A DNA stretch of 64,000 nucleotides from an uncultured Varibaculum sp. GTDB taxonomy: Bacteria > Actinomycetota > Actinomycetes > Actinomycetales > Actinomycetaceae. Positions 23,613 through 33,539 of the stretch are shown here, piece by piece (position 1 is the first letter of the stretch; each line of letters opens with the position of its first letter). The translations under genes and the position numbers were made by a program. The stretch covers positions 6,790-70,789 of the forward strand of contig NZ_CABTZZ010000008.1 of the NCBI RefSeq assembly GCF_902489465.1, in the 5' to 3' direction. The notes below the pieces were generated by a model. It was not told the origin of the DNA, did no database searches, and saw only the letters and a list, made by a program, of their open reading frames with translations.

Positions 23613-25559
23613 ATGGTGGGAAAGAAGCGAAGGGAATCGCCGGCGAAGGGCGCTTCTTTGGTAAAACAGAAAACTCTTTCTGACCAGGGAGATTCGCGAA
23701 AGCGTGCGGGGAGAGATTTCATTTCTAAGGGGAGCGTAAACAGCCGAGGAGCAAGTAAGGTAGCAGGCAAACGCGGCAGGCTGCTACTGGTGATAGTCGT
23801 TTTTCTACTGGTGCTGTGTAGCGCTAGGTTATTCGATCTACAGGTAGTGCAAGCCCCCGCTCTTGCTGACGAGGCCAGGCAGGCACGAACTGTTTCCGCC
23901 GAGATCGTTTCCAAGCGAGGAGACATTGTAGATAGGAAAGGGACAGTGCTCGCCACCTCGATCGAGGTTTATAACGTGTCTGTTAACCAGATATTGGTCA
24001 AAGATTATGTGCATCATGAGATCGTTTCCCCTGACGGCAAGATAGTTACTGATAAAAGTAAACTTCGCGACCCTCGTAATCAAAAGAAAGTAATCGGAAC
24101 CGGAGCCGCCGAAGCTGCCCGGCAATTGGCGCCAATTCTGGAGATGAACCCGGCTGTGCTCGGGGGGAAAATGGTGGGAAGCAGAGGCTTCGTCTACCTG
24201 GCTAAGAATGTTAGCGCCGAGAAATGGCGGAAGATCCGAAAACTAAAAATCGATGGTATCGATGGGGAACTACGTTACCAGCGGCAATACCCTAATGGTG
24301 CCACTGCCTCCTCGATTTTAGGTTTCACCGATTTTGAGCAAGTTGGGCGGGCCGGTATTGAGGCCACGCAAAATAAACAGCTGGCGGGAGTTCCGGGCAA
24401 GCGGGTGGCAGAGATATCTCCTTCCGGGCAGGTAATCCCGGGGGGAGCCGATGTTCTAAAGGCAGCTACACCAGGCAAAACTGTCCGCTTAACGATTGAT
24501 GCGGATCTGCAGAACACTGCGGAAAGTTTGGTAAATAAACAGGTTGCAGATTTTGGGGCAGCTTGGGGAACCGCGATCGTGCAGCGGGTAGGCACCGGTC
24601 AGATTTTAGCTTTGGCAGACTCTGGTAACGAACCTCCCGAGCAAGTCCGCAAGCGAACCTCGGGAACCACGGGATCGCGGGCGGTGCAATACACTTACGA
24701 ACCGGGATCTAGCGGCAAACTGGTAACTTTTGCTACTGCCTTGGAACAAAAGAAAATCACCCCATTAACCCCGGTGAACTCGTCAGATAAGATTACTATC
24801 GCCGGTCAGTCGTTTAGAGATTCCCATTCCCACTCCACCAAGAGATTAACTGCCTCCGGGGTATTGGCCGAATCTTCTAACACCGGAACAGTTCAAATTG
24901 GACAAATGGTTACTGATCAGCAGCGATATCAAATGATGAAATCTTTGGGATTGGGGCAAAAAACGGGCATTGAAATGCCGGGTGAGTCAGCAGGAATAAT
25001 TGGTAGCCCGAAGAGTTGGGATGCCCGTCAGCGGATGACCACTATGTTTGGTCAGGGGATGGCTTGTACGCCGCTACAAATGTCGGCGCTGATTTCTACT
25101 ATCGCTAACCATGGGGTGTATGTTGCCCCGCGGATGATTTCCGAATATGAAGATTCCCAGGGAATTCCCGAAAAGGCAAAAGTTCCGGCAGCTGCGCAAA
25201 AGTTAGATCAGAACGCAGCTGCCACGCTGGTGCGGATGATGGAGTCGGTAACCAGTGATGAAGGAACTGCAAAGAAAGCACAGATTCCTGGTTATCGAAG
25301 CGCTGGTAAAACTGGTACCAGTGAAATTATTTCTGGCGGGGGAGGTTCGCGGGGGGTAGTTGCCTCTTTTATTGGTTTAGCACCCGCGGAGAATCCGGAG
25401 ATCGCAGTGTCAGTAATTATCTACCAGCCAAAATCAGGAATTTATGGCGGGGTAGTAGCCGGGCCAGTATTTTCGCAGGTAGCGGCGCAGGCGTTAACCT
25501 TGCTGGATGTTCCGCCTTCCAGCACCAAGCCGCAGCTTTATCCGATTGAAGCTCACTAG
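23613..25559 (+). CDS. ftsI: Septal peptidoglycan transpeptidase FtsI (PBP3, class B)
   Basis: A 648-residue class B penicillin-binding protein. A long basic N-terminal tail (about 55 residues) precedes the membrane helix (LLLVIVVFLLVLCSARLF), then the pedestal domain (about 90-280) and the transpeptidase domain. Active-site motifs: SxxK as S366-S-G-K369, SxN as SSN in ESSNTGTVQIG, and KTG as K566-T-G-T. It cross-links septal wall together with FtsW, encoded nearby. The usual SxxK sequence STFK is replaced by SSGK, which is seen in some Actinomycetales. Nothing precedes it but 9 bp after ftsL. Confidence 0.96.
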   Translation: MVGKKRRESPAKGASLVKQKTLSDQGDSRKRAGRDFISKGSVNSRGASKVAGKRGRLLLVIVVFLLVLCSARLFDLQVVQAPALADEARQARTVSAEIVSKRGDIVDRKGTVLATSIEVYNVSVNQILVKDYVHHEIVSPDGKIVTDKSKLRDPRNQKKVIGTGAAEAARQLAPILEMNPAVLGGKMVGSRGFVYLAKNVSAEKWRKIRKLKIDGIDGELRYQRQYPNGATASSILGFTDFEQVGRAGIEATQNKQLAGVPGKRVAEISPSGQVIPGGADVLKAATPGKTVRLTIDADLQNTAESLVNKQVADFGAAWGTAIVQRVGTGQILALADSGNEPPEQVRKRTSGTTGSRAVQYTYEPGSSGKLVTFATALEQKKITPLTPVNSSDKITIAGQSFRDSHSHSTKRLTASGVLAESSNTGTVQIGQMVTDQQRYQMMKSLGLGQKTGIEMPGESAGIIGSPKSWDARQRMTTMFGQGMACTPLQMSALISTIANHGVYVAPRMISEYEDSQGIPEKAKVPAAAQKLDQNAAATLVRMMESVTSDEGTAKKAQIPGYRSAGKTGTSEIISGGGGSRGVVASFIGLAPAENPEIAVSVIIYQPKSGIYGGVVAGPVFSQVAAQALTLLDVPPSSTKPQLYPIEAH

Positions 25560-25598
25560 ATATCCTTAGAAAGAGAACTTTTTAATAGGAGCAGACAA

Positions 25599-27128
25599 AT
25601 GTGGACACTAGGTTGGATTGCTGAAGCCCTCAACCGGACGTGCAAAAAATCAGACACTATTATCGCCGGGCGGGTAGTTACTGATTCTCGTGAGGTTACG
25701 CCAGGAGATTTATATGTAGCCCGCGTCGGGGAAAACTCTGATGGACATGACTACCTGGAAAACGCCTTGCGGGCAGGGGCAGCTGCTGCCCTAGTGGAAC
25801 GGAAAGAACCGGCTGAACAGGTAGGTATTCCCTATGTGCAAGTTCCGGAAGCCACCCGCGCTCTCGGATGGTTAGCACACTGTCATTTAGCGGCTTTGCG
25901 GCGCAAAGGCCACGGAAGAAGACCAGTTTGTATCGGGATCACCGGCTCAGCCGGTAAAACTACCACCAAAGATTTACTGGCCAGCTTGTTGCAGCTAAAA
26001 GGTCAGGTAATAGCGCCTGAGAAGTCCTATAACAATGAGGTCGGGGTGCCGTTAACCATTTTGCGCGCCGATGAAGCTACAGATTTTTTGGTTCTGGAAA
26101 TGGGTGCTTCCGGACCGGGACATCTGGCGCTGCTAACCGAAATTGCCCCTTTAGATATGGCGATTGAGCTCATGGTAGGACATGCGCATTTGGGGGGATT
26201 TGGCAGTGTTGAGGGACTGGCTCAAGCCAAAGCAGAACTTCTTTGGGGCTTAAGAAACTATGAGGGCAATCGCTATTGGCCATTAAGTACGCCAGCACAG
26301 CAAGCTCGCCTAGTTTTTGAGCAAGATGGTTACCCTAAGGATCCGCCGGTCGGGGATACGCCGCCCTCGCTAGCCATCTTGAACTGTGGGGATGAAAAGG
26401 TACGGCAAATGGCTTCCGGAGCGCAGATTCGTTACTTCGGAGAACTTAAACCAGAGAGAACCGGGCGAGAAACTGAGGCCAAGGGAGTTTATGCCTCCCA
26501 AGTTACAGTAGGTGGCGATGGGCGACCCACATTCTGGATGACCCGCGGGATAGAAACTCTCAAAGTGAAGTTAGGGCTGGTAGGGCGCCATAACGTGGCT
26601 AACGCCTTGGCAGCAGTTACCGCCGCCACCGAGTTGGGGGTTTCCCTTGACGAGGCTGCGCGCGTCCTCGAAAATGCCCGTCCCTTGTCGCAGCACCGCC
26701 TTGACGTGCAGGAAATTGGATCTGATATTACGGTGATCGATGATTCCTATAACGCCAATTTGGATTCTATGCGCTCGGGGATCAACACCTTAAAGACCCT
26801 GACGCAAGCTAAAGGAAAAGGGAGAGCGGTGGCCATCTTGGGGGAAATGCTAGAGCTGGGAGCAGATTCCGAGAATCACCACCGCCTGGTGGGTAAGGCC
26901 TGTATCGAAGCGGGAATAGAGGTAGTTGTTACCGTGGGTCAACAAGCAACCCCGATTTACCAGACTGTTTTAGACCACGCCGAAGCTCAACACTGCGAAA
27001 ACGCCGAGGAGGCACTTAGAGTGGTTAGGCAGGTTCTAGCTCCCGGCGATACGGTATTAGTTAAGGGCTCAAACGGATCTGGGGTCTGGAAAATTGCAGA
27101 AGCCTTAACAGGAGGTAGCGACAGCTAA
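25599..27128 (+). CDS. murF: UDP-MurNAc-tripeptide:D-Ala-D-Ala ligase
   Basis: A 509-residue cytosolic ligase that adds D-Ala-D-Ala to UDP-MurNAc-tripeptide. The N-terminal domain (VTDSREVTPGDLYVA) binds substrate; the central domain has the P-loop GITGSAGKTTTKD (about residues 111-123) and EMGASGPGH; the C-terminal domain contains VIDDSYNANLDSM. It directly follows ftsI, 39 bp after its stop; in most Actinobacteria murE lies between them, but here there is no room for it. It overlaps mraY by one base. Confidence 0.95.
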   Translation: MWTLGWIAEALNRTCKKSDTIIAGRVVTDSREVTPGDLYVARVGENSDGHDYLENALRAGAAAALVERKEPAEQVGIPYVQVPEATRALGWLAHCHLAALRRKGHGRRPVCIGITGSAGKTTTKDLLASLLQLKGQVIAPEKSYNNEVGVPLTILRADEATDFLVLEMGASGPGHLALLTEIAPLDMAIELMVGHAHLGGFGSVEGLAQAKAELLWGLRNYEGNRYWPLSTPAQQARLVFEQDGYPKDPPVGDTPPSLAILNCGDEKVRQMASGAQIRYFGELKPERTGRETEAKGVYASQVTVGGDGRPTFWMTRGIETLKVKLGLVGRHNVANALAAVTAATELGVSLDEAARVLENARPLSQHRLDVQEIGSDITVIDDSYNANLDSMRSGINTLKTLTQAKGKGRAVAILGEMLELGADSENHHRLVGKACIEAGIEVVVTVGQQATPIYQTVLDHAEAQHCENAEEALRVVRQVLAPGDTVLVKGSNGSGVWKIAEALTGGSDS

Positions 27129-28240
27129 TGGTGCCTTTAGGAATAGCGCTATTAACCTCCCTAGTAATATCACTGGCAGGAACGCCGGTACTGATTCGGG
27201 TATTGCGCAAACACCAGTATGGCCAGTTCATTCGGAAAGATGGTCCCACGGCACATTACACTAAGCGCGGTACTCCCACTATGGGGGGACTGGTCATCAT
27301 TTTGGCGACTGTTTGCGGTTGGGTAGTAGCGCACATTGCTTCATGGACATTTCCCTCGCCCTCGGGTTGGCTGTTGATGCTACTGATAGTGGGACTAGGA
27401 CTCATCGGGTTCTTAGATGACTACATTAAAATCTCGCGTCAACGCTCCTTAGGGCTAACTCCCTGGGCAAAGATTGTCGGGCAACTGGCAGTGGGAACCA
27501 CTTTCGGAGTCTTGGCACTGCTGTTTCCCCGCCGAGATGAAACCGGGATTGCTATCACCCCGGCCTCTACCAAGATTTCAGTGGTACGCGACGTTAGTGG
27601 ATTAGATTTAGCGTTCGCCGGAACCGTAGTGGCGTTTATTCTATTTGCGCTGTGGTCTAACTTTTTGATTGCGGCCTGGTCAAACGGGGTAAATCTCACC
27701 GATGGATTAGATGGTTTAGCCGCAGGGGCTTGCCTATTTGCTTTCGGAGCCTACACCGGGGTGGCTACTTGGCAGTATTATCAACGCTGCCCGCTGCAGG
27801 ATGTGGCACCCCAAGTTGCTTCCGCCTGTTATGAGGTGCGGGATCCGGCAGATTTGGCGATCATCTCGCTGGCGATTGTAGGTGCCTGCTTTGGTTTCCT
27901 TTGGTGGAACACTTCGCCTGCTCAGATTTTCATGGGGGATACCGGTTCATTAGCTTTGGGGGGAGCTTTCGCAGGGCTATCAATTCTGACTCGTACCGAA
28001 TTCCTGGCCGTAATCATCGGCGGATTATTTGTTCTAATCGTGATGTCAGATGTGATCCAGGTGGGGGTATTTAAACTTACTCGAAAACGGGTCTTTAAAA
28101 TGGCGCCCTTGCATCACCACTTCGAGTTAAAAGGGTGGAAAGAAGTAACGATTGTGGTTAGGTTCTGGATTATTGCCGGACTGTTCGCGATCATAGGCGT
28201 TGCCTTGTTCTACGCAGAATGGGTGGTTGCAATCAAGTGA
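27128..28240 (+). CDS. mraY: Phospho-MurNAc-pentapeptide transferase
   Basis: A 370-residue polytopic membrane enzyme that transfers phospho-MurNAc-pentapeptide to undecaprenyl phosphate, giving lipid I. Hallmarks: KRGTPTMGGLVII near residues 47-59, the DDYIKI pair of Asp, NLTDGLDGLAAG, and MGDTGSLALGG followed by APLHHHFELKGWKE (the His-His-His loop). About ten hydrophobic segments are present. Its ATG uses the last base of the murF stop (TAATG). Confidence 0.96.
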   Translation: MVPLGIALLTSLVISLAGTPVLIRVLRKHQYGQFIRKDGPTAHYTKRGTPTMGGLVIILATVCGWVVAHIASWTFPSPSGWLLMLLIVGLGLIGFLDDYIKISRQRSLGLTPWAKIVGQLAVGTTFGVLALLFPRRDETGIAITPASTKISVVRDVSGLDLAFAGTVVAFILFALWSNFLIAAWSNGVNLTDGLDGLAAGACLFAFGAYTGVATWQYYQRCPLQDVAPQVASACYEVRDPADLAIISLAIVGACFGFLWWNTSPAQIFMGDTGSLALGGAFAGLSILTRTEFLAVIIGGLFVLIVMSDVIQVGVFKLTRKRVFKMAPLHHHFELKGWKEVTIVVRFWIIAGLFAIIGVALFYAEWVVAIK

Positions 28241-29676
28241 CAAACCAAAACTGGGCAGGCCGATCTATCTGCATTATCGGTTTGGGATCATCGGGCAGAG
28301 CCTGTTGTGAAGTGCTTTCTACCCTGGGCGCTAAAGTATCTGGGATTGATGGCCAAGAGGAAGCAGTTGCCGCCTGCGGTAAGGACTACCCGCATGCGCA
28401 GTTCTTCCAGGGACAGGGGGACAGCTGGGAAGATATTCTCGACCAGATCGATCCCTCCCTGCTGGTGGTTAGTCCCGGGGTGCCTCCGCGACATAGCGCG
28501 TTCGCTTGGGCGCAAAAACACCAGGTAGAACTGTGGGGAGAGGTAGAACTAGCTTGGCAGATCCAAAAAACCGCTACTTCCCGCCCGGATACCCCGTGGC
28601 TTGCAATTACCGGTACCAACGGGAAAACCACCACGGTTTCGATGACCCAGTCGATTTTGCAGGCTGCCGGTTATCAGGCACTAGCGGTCGGAAACGTAGG
28701 TTCCCCGGTAGTGTTGGCAGCTGCCCAGGCTAAAGCCCAAGTGTTAGCGGTAGAGCTCTCCAGCTTCCAGCTTTACACCACTAAAACAGTATCGCCACTG
28801 GCTGCAGTCTGTTTAAATATTGATGCAGATCATCTGGATTGGCATGGGAGCGAAGCAGCATATGTTGCGGCAAAAGCTCGAGTCTATGAACGGGCTCAAA
28901 AAGCCGTCCTCTACAATCAGCAAGATTCCCGCACCTTAGATTTAGCATTAGCTGCCGAGGTCACCGCAGGCTGTCGGGCGATCGGTTTTACTACTGGTAC
29001 CCCCGATATTTTTCAGTTGGGCATAGTAGAAAATATGCTGATCGATCGTGCCTATAGCGCAAATCCCTATAAAGAGGCAGTGGCACTTGTGGGGATGGGC
29101 GATTTTCACTATTACCACGCCGAGCCGGGGATTACGGTGCTGCAAGATGCATTAGCTGCAGCAGGTCTCACCAGAGCCTTAGGGGTTGATCCCGAGGCCG
29201 TGCGTGACGGAATCCGCAGCTTCATCCCGCAGGCGCATCGAAGAGCCATCGTAGGTCAGGCGGCGCAGGTCACTTGGATTGATGATTCCAAAGCCACCAA
29301 CACCCATGCCGCGGCTGCTTCTTTGTCGGGAATGCCCCCTGCCTCAGTGGTTTGGATAGCTGGCGGGGATGCCAAGGGACAATCTTTTAATCAGTTAGTT
29401 ACCGATATCGCTGCTACTTTACGTGGAGTAGTGCTTATCGGGGAAGATCGCTCCGCTTTGCGTCAGGCATTGGCACAGCACGCTCCTAATGTTCCAGTAG
29501 TCGAAGTTACCGCCCATGAAGACATGATGTTCTCGGTGGTAAACGAAGCAGTCGCACTTTCCCGGCCGGGAGACAAAGTTATTTTGGCGCCTGCCTGTGC
29601 CTCCTGGGACCAGTTCGCAAACTATTCGCAGCGTGGGGAGGCTTTCGCAAATGCCGTGTCCCGTTTGGAGGGATAG
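28237..29676 (+). CDS. murD: UDP-MurNAc-L-Ala:D-Glu ligase
   Basis: A 479-residue cytosolic ligase that adds D-Glu to UDP-MurNAc-L-Ala. The N-terminal Rossmann part (ICIIGLGSSGRACCEVL) binds UDP; the P-loop is ITGTNGKTTTVSMTQ; the C-terminal domain contains WIDDSKATNTHAA and APACASWDQFANYSQRGEAF. The GTG at 28237 overlaps the mraY stop by 4 bp (GTGA), the usual coupling geometry, and is preferred over an in-frame ATG at 28219 six codons earlier. Confidence 0.94.
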   Translation: MTNQNWAGRSICIIGLGSSGRACCEVLSTLGAKVSGIDGQEEAVAACGKDYPHAQFFQGQGDSWEDILDQIDPSLLVVSPGVPPRHSAFAWAQKHQVELWGEVELAWQIQKTATSRPDTPWLAITGTNGKTTTVSMTQSILQAAGYQALAVGNVGSPVVLAAAQAKAQVLAVELSSFQLYTTKTVSPLAAVCLNIDADHLDWHGSEAAYVAAKARVYERAQKAVLYNQQDSRTLDLALAAEVTAGCRAIGFTTGTPDIFQLGIVENMLIDRAYSANPYKEAVALVGMGDFHYYHAEPGITVLQDALAAAGLTRALGVDPEAVRDGIRSFIPQAHRRAIVGQAAQVTWIDDSKATNTHAAAASLSGMPPASVVWIAGGDAKGQSFNQLVTDIAATLRGVVLIGEDRSALRQALAQHAPNVPVVEVTAHEDMMFSVVNEAVALSRPGDKVILAPACASWDQFANYSQRGEAFANAVSRLEG

Positions 29677-29678
29677 GG

Positions 29679-31025
29679 ATGGCGACGCGGACAAAAACTG
29701 CAGATCATATGCATCCTCGTGAGCCTAAGACCAAAAAATTTAGGGGAAGAATTCCGCGGATTGAAGTAAAGCGAGCAGAATCTTTCCGATCGGATAACCC
29801 AGAAGGCAAACGCAAACTGCTTAACCTGTGGCGTTCTGTCACCCATACCCCTTTATTTAACTACCAAATGCTGTGGTTCTTGATCATCGCCTTAGCGGTG
29901 ATCGGTTTAATGATGCAGTTTTCTGCCTCGGTAATTCTGGAGCTTTCTGCCGGTACCAATCCCTATTGGGGAGTGGCGCGTCCCCTGCTGATTATGGCGG
30001 TGGGTTTTGCAGCCATGGTGTTCATATCACGGCTCCCCGCAGATATCTTTGAAAAAATAGCCTTACCGGTAATATTCCCACTGGCTATTGCCGCTCAGTT
30101 AGCGGTTTTTACCTCGCTCGGCCGCGGTCAAGGCGGCAATCGCAACTGGGTTTATATTCCCGGTATCAACCAGGTATTACAGCCGTCCGAGTTCCTAAAA
30201 GTCGCATTTATTTTACTGTTAGTTACGGTATTTGCTACCGGCAGATGCCGCATAGACTCCCTTGGAGACCTGTGCAAATGGGTAGGGCTGCCATTCATAA
30301 TTATTGTGGCTACGGTGATGGCAGGTCACGATATGGGAACCCTGCTGATTTTCGTTTCTATTTTGCTGTGCGTATTGCTAATCGCCGGGATTTCTCTGCG
30401 CTGGTTAGGGATCGGGATAGGTCTGCTCTCCCTAGCCGCAGTCGGAGCGGTACTTAGTTCCGCTTCCCGCAGGGCTCGCGTGCTTTCTTTTTTACATCCC
30501 TCCCAGGCGAATCCTACCGGTTCTGGTCTGCAGCCCCTGCGCGCAAAATGGGGATTGGGCACCGGGGGACTTACCGGGGTGGGACCGGGTGCCTCTCGCC
30601 AGAAATGGAATTATTTACCGGAGGCTCATACTGACTTTATCTATGCAATTTTAGGTGAAGAATTCGGGCTTTTCGGTACCCTTTTAGTGCTGGTAATTTT
30701 CGGGCTGCTCGCCTGGGTACTGTGCCGGTTAATCATCAATGCTACCCACCAGACCACCCGCTTGTGTGCTGCAGGAACCCTGGGGTGGCTAGTGGTACAG
30801 GCGCTGATGAATATCATGGTAGTGATTGGATTCCTACCGGTAGTAGGGGTGCCACTCCCGCTGGTGTCTTCGGGAGGTTCCACGGCGCTAGCCACCCTGA
30901 TACAAATGGGGGTGCTGTTAAGTTATTTGCGAGCAGAACCAGGAGTAGCTGCAGCGGTAGCTCATCGGCCAAAATATTTGCGTACCAGTAGAGCCGTCAG
31001 ATTGGAAAAACGCGATGGAAAATAA
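29679..31025 (+). CDS. ftsW: Septal peptidoglycan polymerase FtsW (SEDS family)
   Basis: A 448-residue glycosyltransferase with about ten membrane helices that polymerises lipid II at the septum with FtsI. A basic cytoplasmic N-terminus of roughly 55 residues comes first. SEDS hallmarks: GRGQGGNRNWVYIPG, QPSEFLKVAF, the HTDFIYAILGEEFGLFG loop with the catalytic-region Asp, and PLPLVSSGGSTALATL. It starts 3 bp after murD and overlaps murG by 11 bp. Confidence 0.95.
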   Translation: MATRTKTADHMHPREPKTKKFRGRIPRIEVKRAESFRSDNPEGKRKLLNLWRSVTHTPLFNYQMLWFLIIALAVIGLMMQFSASVILELSAGTNPYWGVARPLLIMAVGFAAMVFISRLPADIFEKIALPVIFPLAIAAQLAVFTSLGRGQGGNRNWVYIPGINQVLQPSEFLKVAFILLLVTVFATGRCRIDSLGDLCKWVGLPFIIIVATVMAGHDMGTLLIFVSILLCVLLIAGISLRWLGIGIGLLSLAAVGAVLSSASRRARVLSFLHPSQANPTGSGLQPLRAKWGLGTGGLTGVGPGASRQKWNYLPEAHTDFIYAILGEEFGLFGTLLVLVIFGLLAWVLCRLIINATHQTTRLCAAGTLGWLVVQALMNIMVVIGFLPVVGVPLPLVSSGGSTALATLIQMGVLLSYLRAEPGVAAAVAHRPKYLRTSRAVRLEKRDGK

Positions 31026-32136
31026 TAAATCGGTACTTTTAGCCGGAGGGGGAACCTCCGGTCATGTTAACCCGCTGCTGGCTGCGGCTCGCTGCCTGCG
31101 AGATCAAGGCTGGAAGGTCACGATTATTGGTACGAGGGAAGGCAAAGAGAGTGAGCTAGTGCCCGCTGCCGGCTTCGATTTGCACTATATTCCGCGGATT
31201 CCCTTGCCGCGACGCCCCTCTTTACAGCTGTTCACCATCCCCACTCGGATGCGGGCGACGGTGCGGAAAATAGAGTCTCTGATCCGTCAGAAACAAGTGG
31301 GGGTAGTCATCGGGTTCGGGGGATATGTTTCCACTCCCGCTTATTTCGCGGCGCGGCGCGCGCAGGTTCCGCTGGTAATCCATGAACAAAATGCGCGTCC
31401 CGGTTTGGCTAACCGGCTAGGAGCACGGTGGGCAAAAGCAGTTGCTTTAACTTTTCCCTCCACGAAACTTGAGGCGAAGAAGGGGCGAACCACCTGTATT
31501 GGTTTGCCACTGCGTCCCGAAATAGCGCAGTTAGCGCAAAAACGTCAGAATCCGCAAGAACAACAACGACAGCGGGAGGCGGCGCTTAAGTCCTTTAATC
31601 TGGATGCGCAGCTGCCAACTTTACTGGTTACCGGGGGGTCTTTGGGGGCGCTTTCCCTTAACGAAGCCCTGCAGGAGGCAGCGGTACAGCTACCGGAAAA
31701 TATGCAGGTAATTCACTTAACCGGTAAAGATAAAGATCAACCGGTACTGCGTGCTCTTCCCGAATCCTTAAAGTCGCGTTACCGGGTTATTGATTACCTG
31801 GTGGATATGGAAAGGGCGCTAGCTGCCGCCGACTTGGTGGTTTGCCGTTCAGGTGCCGGTACCGTAGCGGAGATGACCGCCTTAGCACTGCCGGCGGTCT
31901 ATGTGCCCCTGCCGATCGGCAACGGCGAGCAGCGCCTTAACGCCGAAGACGCGGTAAAAAGTGGCGGTGCTCTGTTAGTTGATAATGCCCGCTTCAATGC
32001 AGATTTCGTTACCACACAGGTAGTGCCTTTGCTCTTGTCATCGGAACGTTTGCAACAAATGTCGCGGGCACTGCCGGAAGAGGGAGTCGACGCCGCGAAG
32101 AAACTGGCGCAAATTGCTGAGGAAGTATGTCGATGA
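31015..32136 (+). CDS. murG: Undecaprenyl-PP-MurNAc-pentapeptide GlcNAc transferase
   Basis: A 373-residue peripheral GT28 enzyme that makes lipid II from lipid I. The N-terminal glycine loop is LLAGGGTSGHVNPLLA (about residues 7-22) and the second is VTGGSLGALSLNE; the acceptor region HEQNARPGLANR and the nucleotide-sugar site CRSGAGTVAEMTAL are intact. Length is normal. It overlaps ftsW by 11 bp and murC by 4 bp when murC starts at 32133. Confidence 0.96.
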   Translation: MENNKSVLLAGGGTSGHVNPLLAAARCLRDQGWKVTIIGTREGKESELVPAAGFDLHYIPRIPLPRRPSLQLFTIPTRMRATVRKIESLIRQKQVGVVIGFGGYVSTPAYFAARRAQVPLVIHEQNARPGLANRLGARWAKAVALTFPSTKLEAKKGRTTCIGLPLRPEIAQLAQKRQNPQEQQRQREAALKSFNLDAQLPTLLVTGGSLGALSLNEALQEAAVQLPENMQVIHLTGKDKDQPVLRALPESLKSRYRVIDYLVDMERALAAADLVVCRSGAGTVAEMTALALPAVYVPLPIGNGEQRLNAEDAVKSGGALLVDNARFNADFVTTQVVPLLLSSERLQQMSRALPEEGVDAAKKLAQIAEEVCR

Positions 32137-33539
32137 GCGAGACAAAATATCATTTTATCGGGGTTGGGGGAGCTGGAATGTCAGTGGTCGCGCAGCTTTT
32201 TGTGGCACGCGGCTGGGAACTGACCGGTTCAGATCAAAACGAATCCGATAACTTAGACAAACTTCGTAATCTGGGAGTCAAATGTTGGGTGGGTACCCAG
32301 CCGGAGCTGATTACTTCCGAGATGACTATTGTTTATTCCAGTGCGATTCGCCCTAGTAATCCCGAATTTGCTGCCGGTAAAGCTGCCGGTTGTAGGTTTA
32401 TGCATCGATCCCAGGCGCTAGCGCTCGCGGCTGCTGACCGTAAGTTCGTGGCCGTGGCGGGGGCGCATGGTAAAACCACTACTTCTGGCATGTTGGCACA
32501 AACTCTTTCCCAACTTGGGGCAGATCCTTCTTTTGCTGTTGGAGGGATAGTCCGTCACTACCAAACGGGAGCCCATCTGGGTAAAGGAGAGTATTTTATT
32601 GCCGAAGCCGATGAATCTGATGGTTCTTTCCTGAACTACCGCCCCCAGGTGGCGATTATTACCAATATCGAGCCCGATCACCTCGATAACTATGGATCGC
32701 CGGAAAAGTTTGCGGAGGCATTTTTTGATTTTAGTAACTGTATTAAACCAGGTGGAACCCTGATTGTTTGTACTGATGATCCCGGCTGTCGACATCTGGT
32801 TGAGCGCCGAGAATCCTCGCGAAGCGAATGCGCTGCGCCTGGGATCCGGATCCTCGGATACGGGTTAGAGGATCCCTCCCTCAACTTGGATGAGTTTTGC
32901 CTGATTAAACCGCTGGCGGAAGATCCCAGCTCAGTGTCTGCAAAGTTTATAGTGGCGGGGAAAACTAGTACTGTGCGCCTACCAATGCCGGGGCAACATA
33001 ATTTATTAAATGCGGCAGCAGTGTTCCTCGGAGCTCAAATTGCCGGTTTTTCTGCGCCAGAAATTGCACAGGCTTTAGGGGATTTCGAGGGAACCGCGCG
33101 CCGGTTTGAAACCAAAGGTGAGGTTGAACGGATCCGGGTAATCGATGACTACGCTCATCACCCCACTGAGGTGGAAGCCCTCATGCACCAGGCGCGCGAG
33201 GCCGCCGGGGAAGGACGCGTTCTGGTGCTCTTTCAGCCGCACCTGTATTCGCGCACCCGCAATTTTGCTTCCCGCTTTGCCCAGGCGCTTGATATGGCTG
33301 ATCAAGTAGTTGTGTGCGATATTTTCCGGGCACGGGAAGATCCGATCGCGGGGGTCACTTCCCGCTTAATCACAGACAAGATGCAGCACGGCTCCTACTT
33401 GGGGGATCGGGATGAGGCGGCGCGCGTCCTCGCTAATACGGCTGAGCCCGGGGATTTGATCTTAACCGTGGGAGCGGGAGACGTGACCGCGGCCGGTGGG
33501 CTGGTTTTAGAGATTTTAGCCTCGAGGTTCGCGCAGTGA
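32133..33539 (+). CDS. murC: UDP-MurNAc:L-Ala ligase
   Basis: A 468-residue cytosolic ligase that adds the first stem residue, L-Ala, to UDP-MurNAc. The N-terminal nucleotide-binding loop is FIGVGGAGMSVVAQLF; the P-loop is VAGAHGKTTTSGML; ADESDGSFLNY and the C-terminal IDDYAHHPTEVEAL complete the set. The ATG at 32133 overlaps the murG stop (ATGA) and has GAGGAAG 8 nt upstream; an ATG two codons earlier (32127) is too near that site. The gene ends by overlapping ftsQ by 4 bp. Confidence 0.95.
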   Translation: MSETKYHFIGVGGAGMSVVAQLFVARGWELTGSDQNESDNLDKLRNLGVKCWVGTQPELITSEMTIVYSSAIRPSNPEFAAGKAAGCRFMHRSQALALAAADRKFVAVAGAHGKTTTSGMLAQTLSQLGADPSFAVGGIVRHYQTGAHLGKGEYFIAEADESDGSFLNYRPQVAIITNIEPDHLDNYGSPEKFAEAFFDFSNCIKPGGTLIVCTDDPGCRHLVERRESSRSECAAPGIRILGYGLEDPSLNLDEFCLIKPLAEDPSSVSAKFIVAGKTSTVRLPMPGQHNLLNAAAVFLGAQIAGFSAPEIAQALGDFEGTARRFETKGEVERIRVIDDYAHHPTEVEALMHQAREAAGEGRVLVLFQPHLYSRTRNFASRFAQALDMADQVVVCDIFRAREDPIAGVTSRLITDKMQHGSYLGDRDEAARVLANTAEPGDLILTVGAGDVTAAGGLVLEILASRFAQ

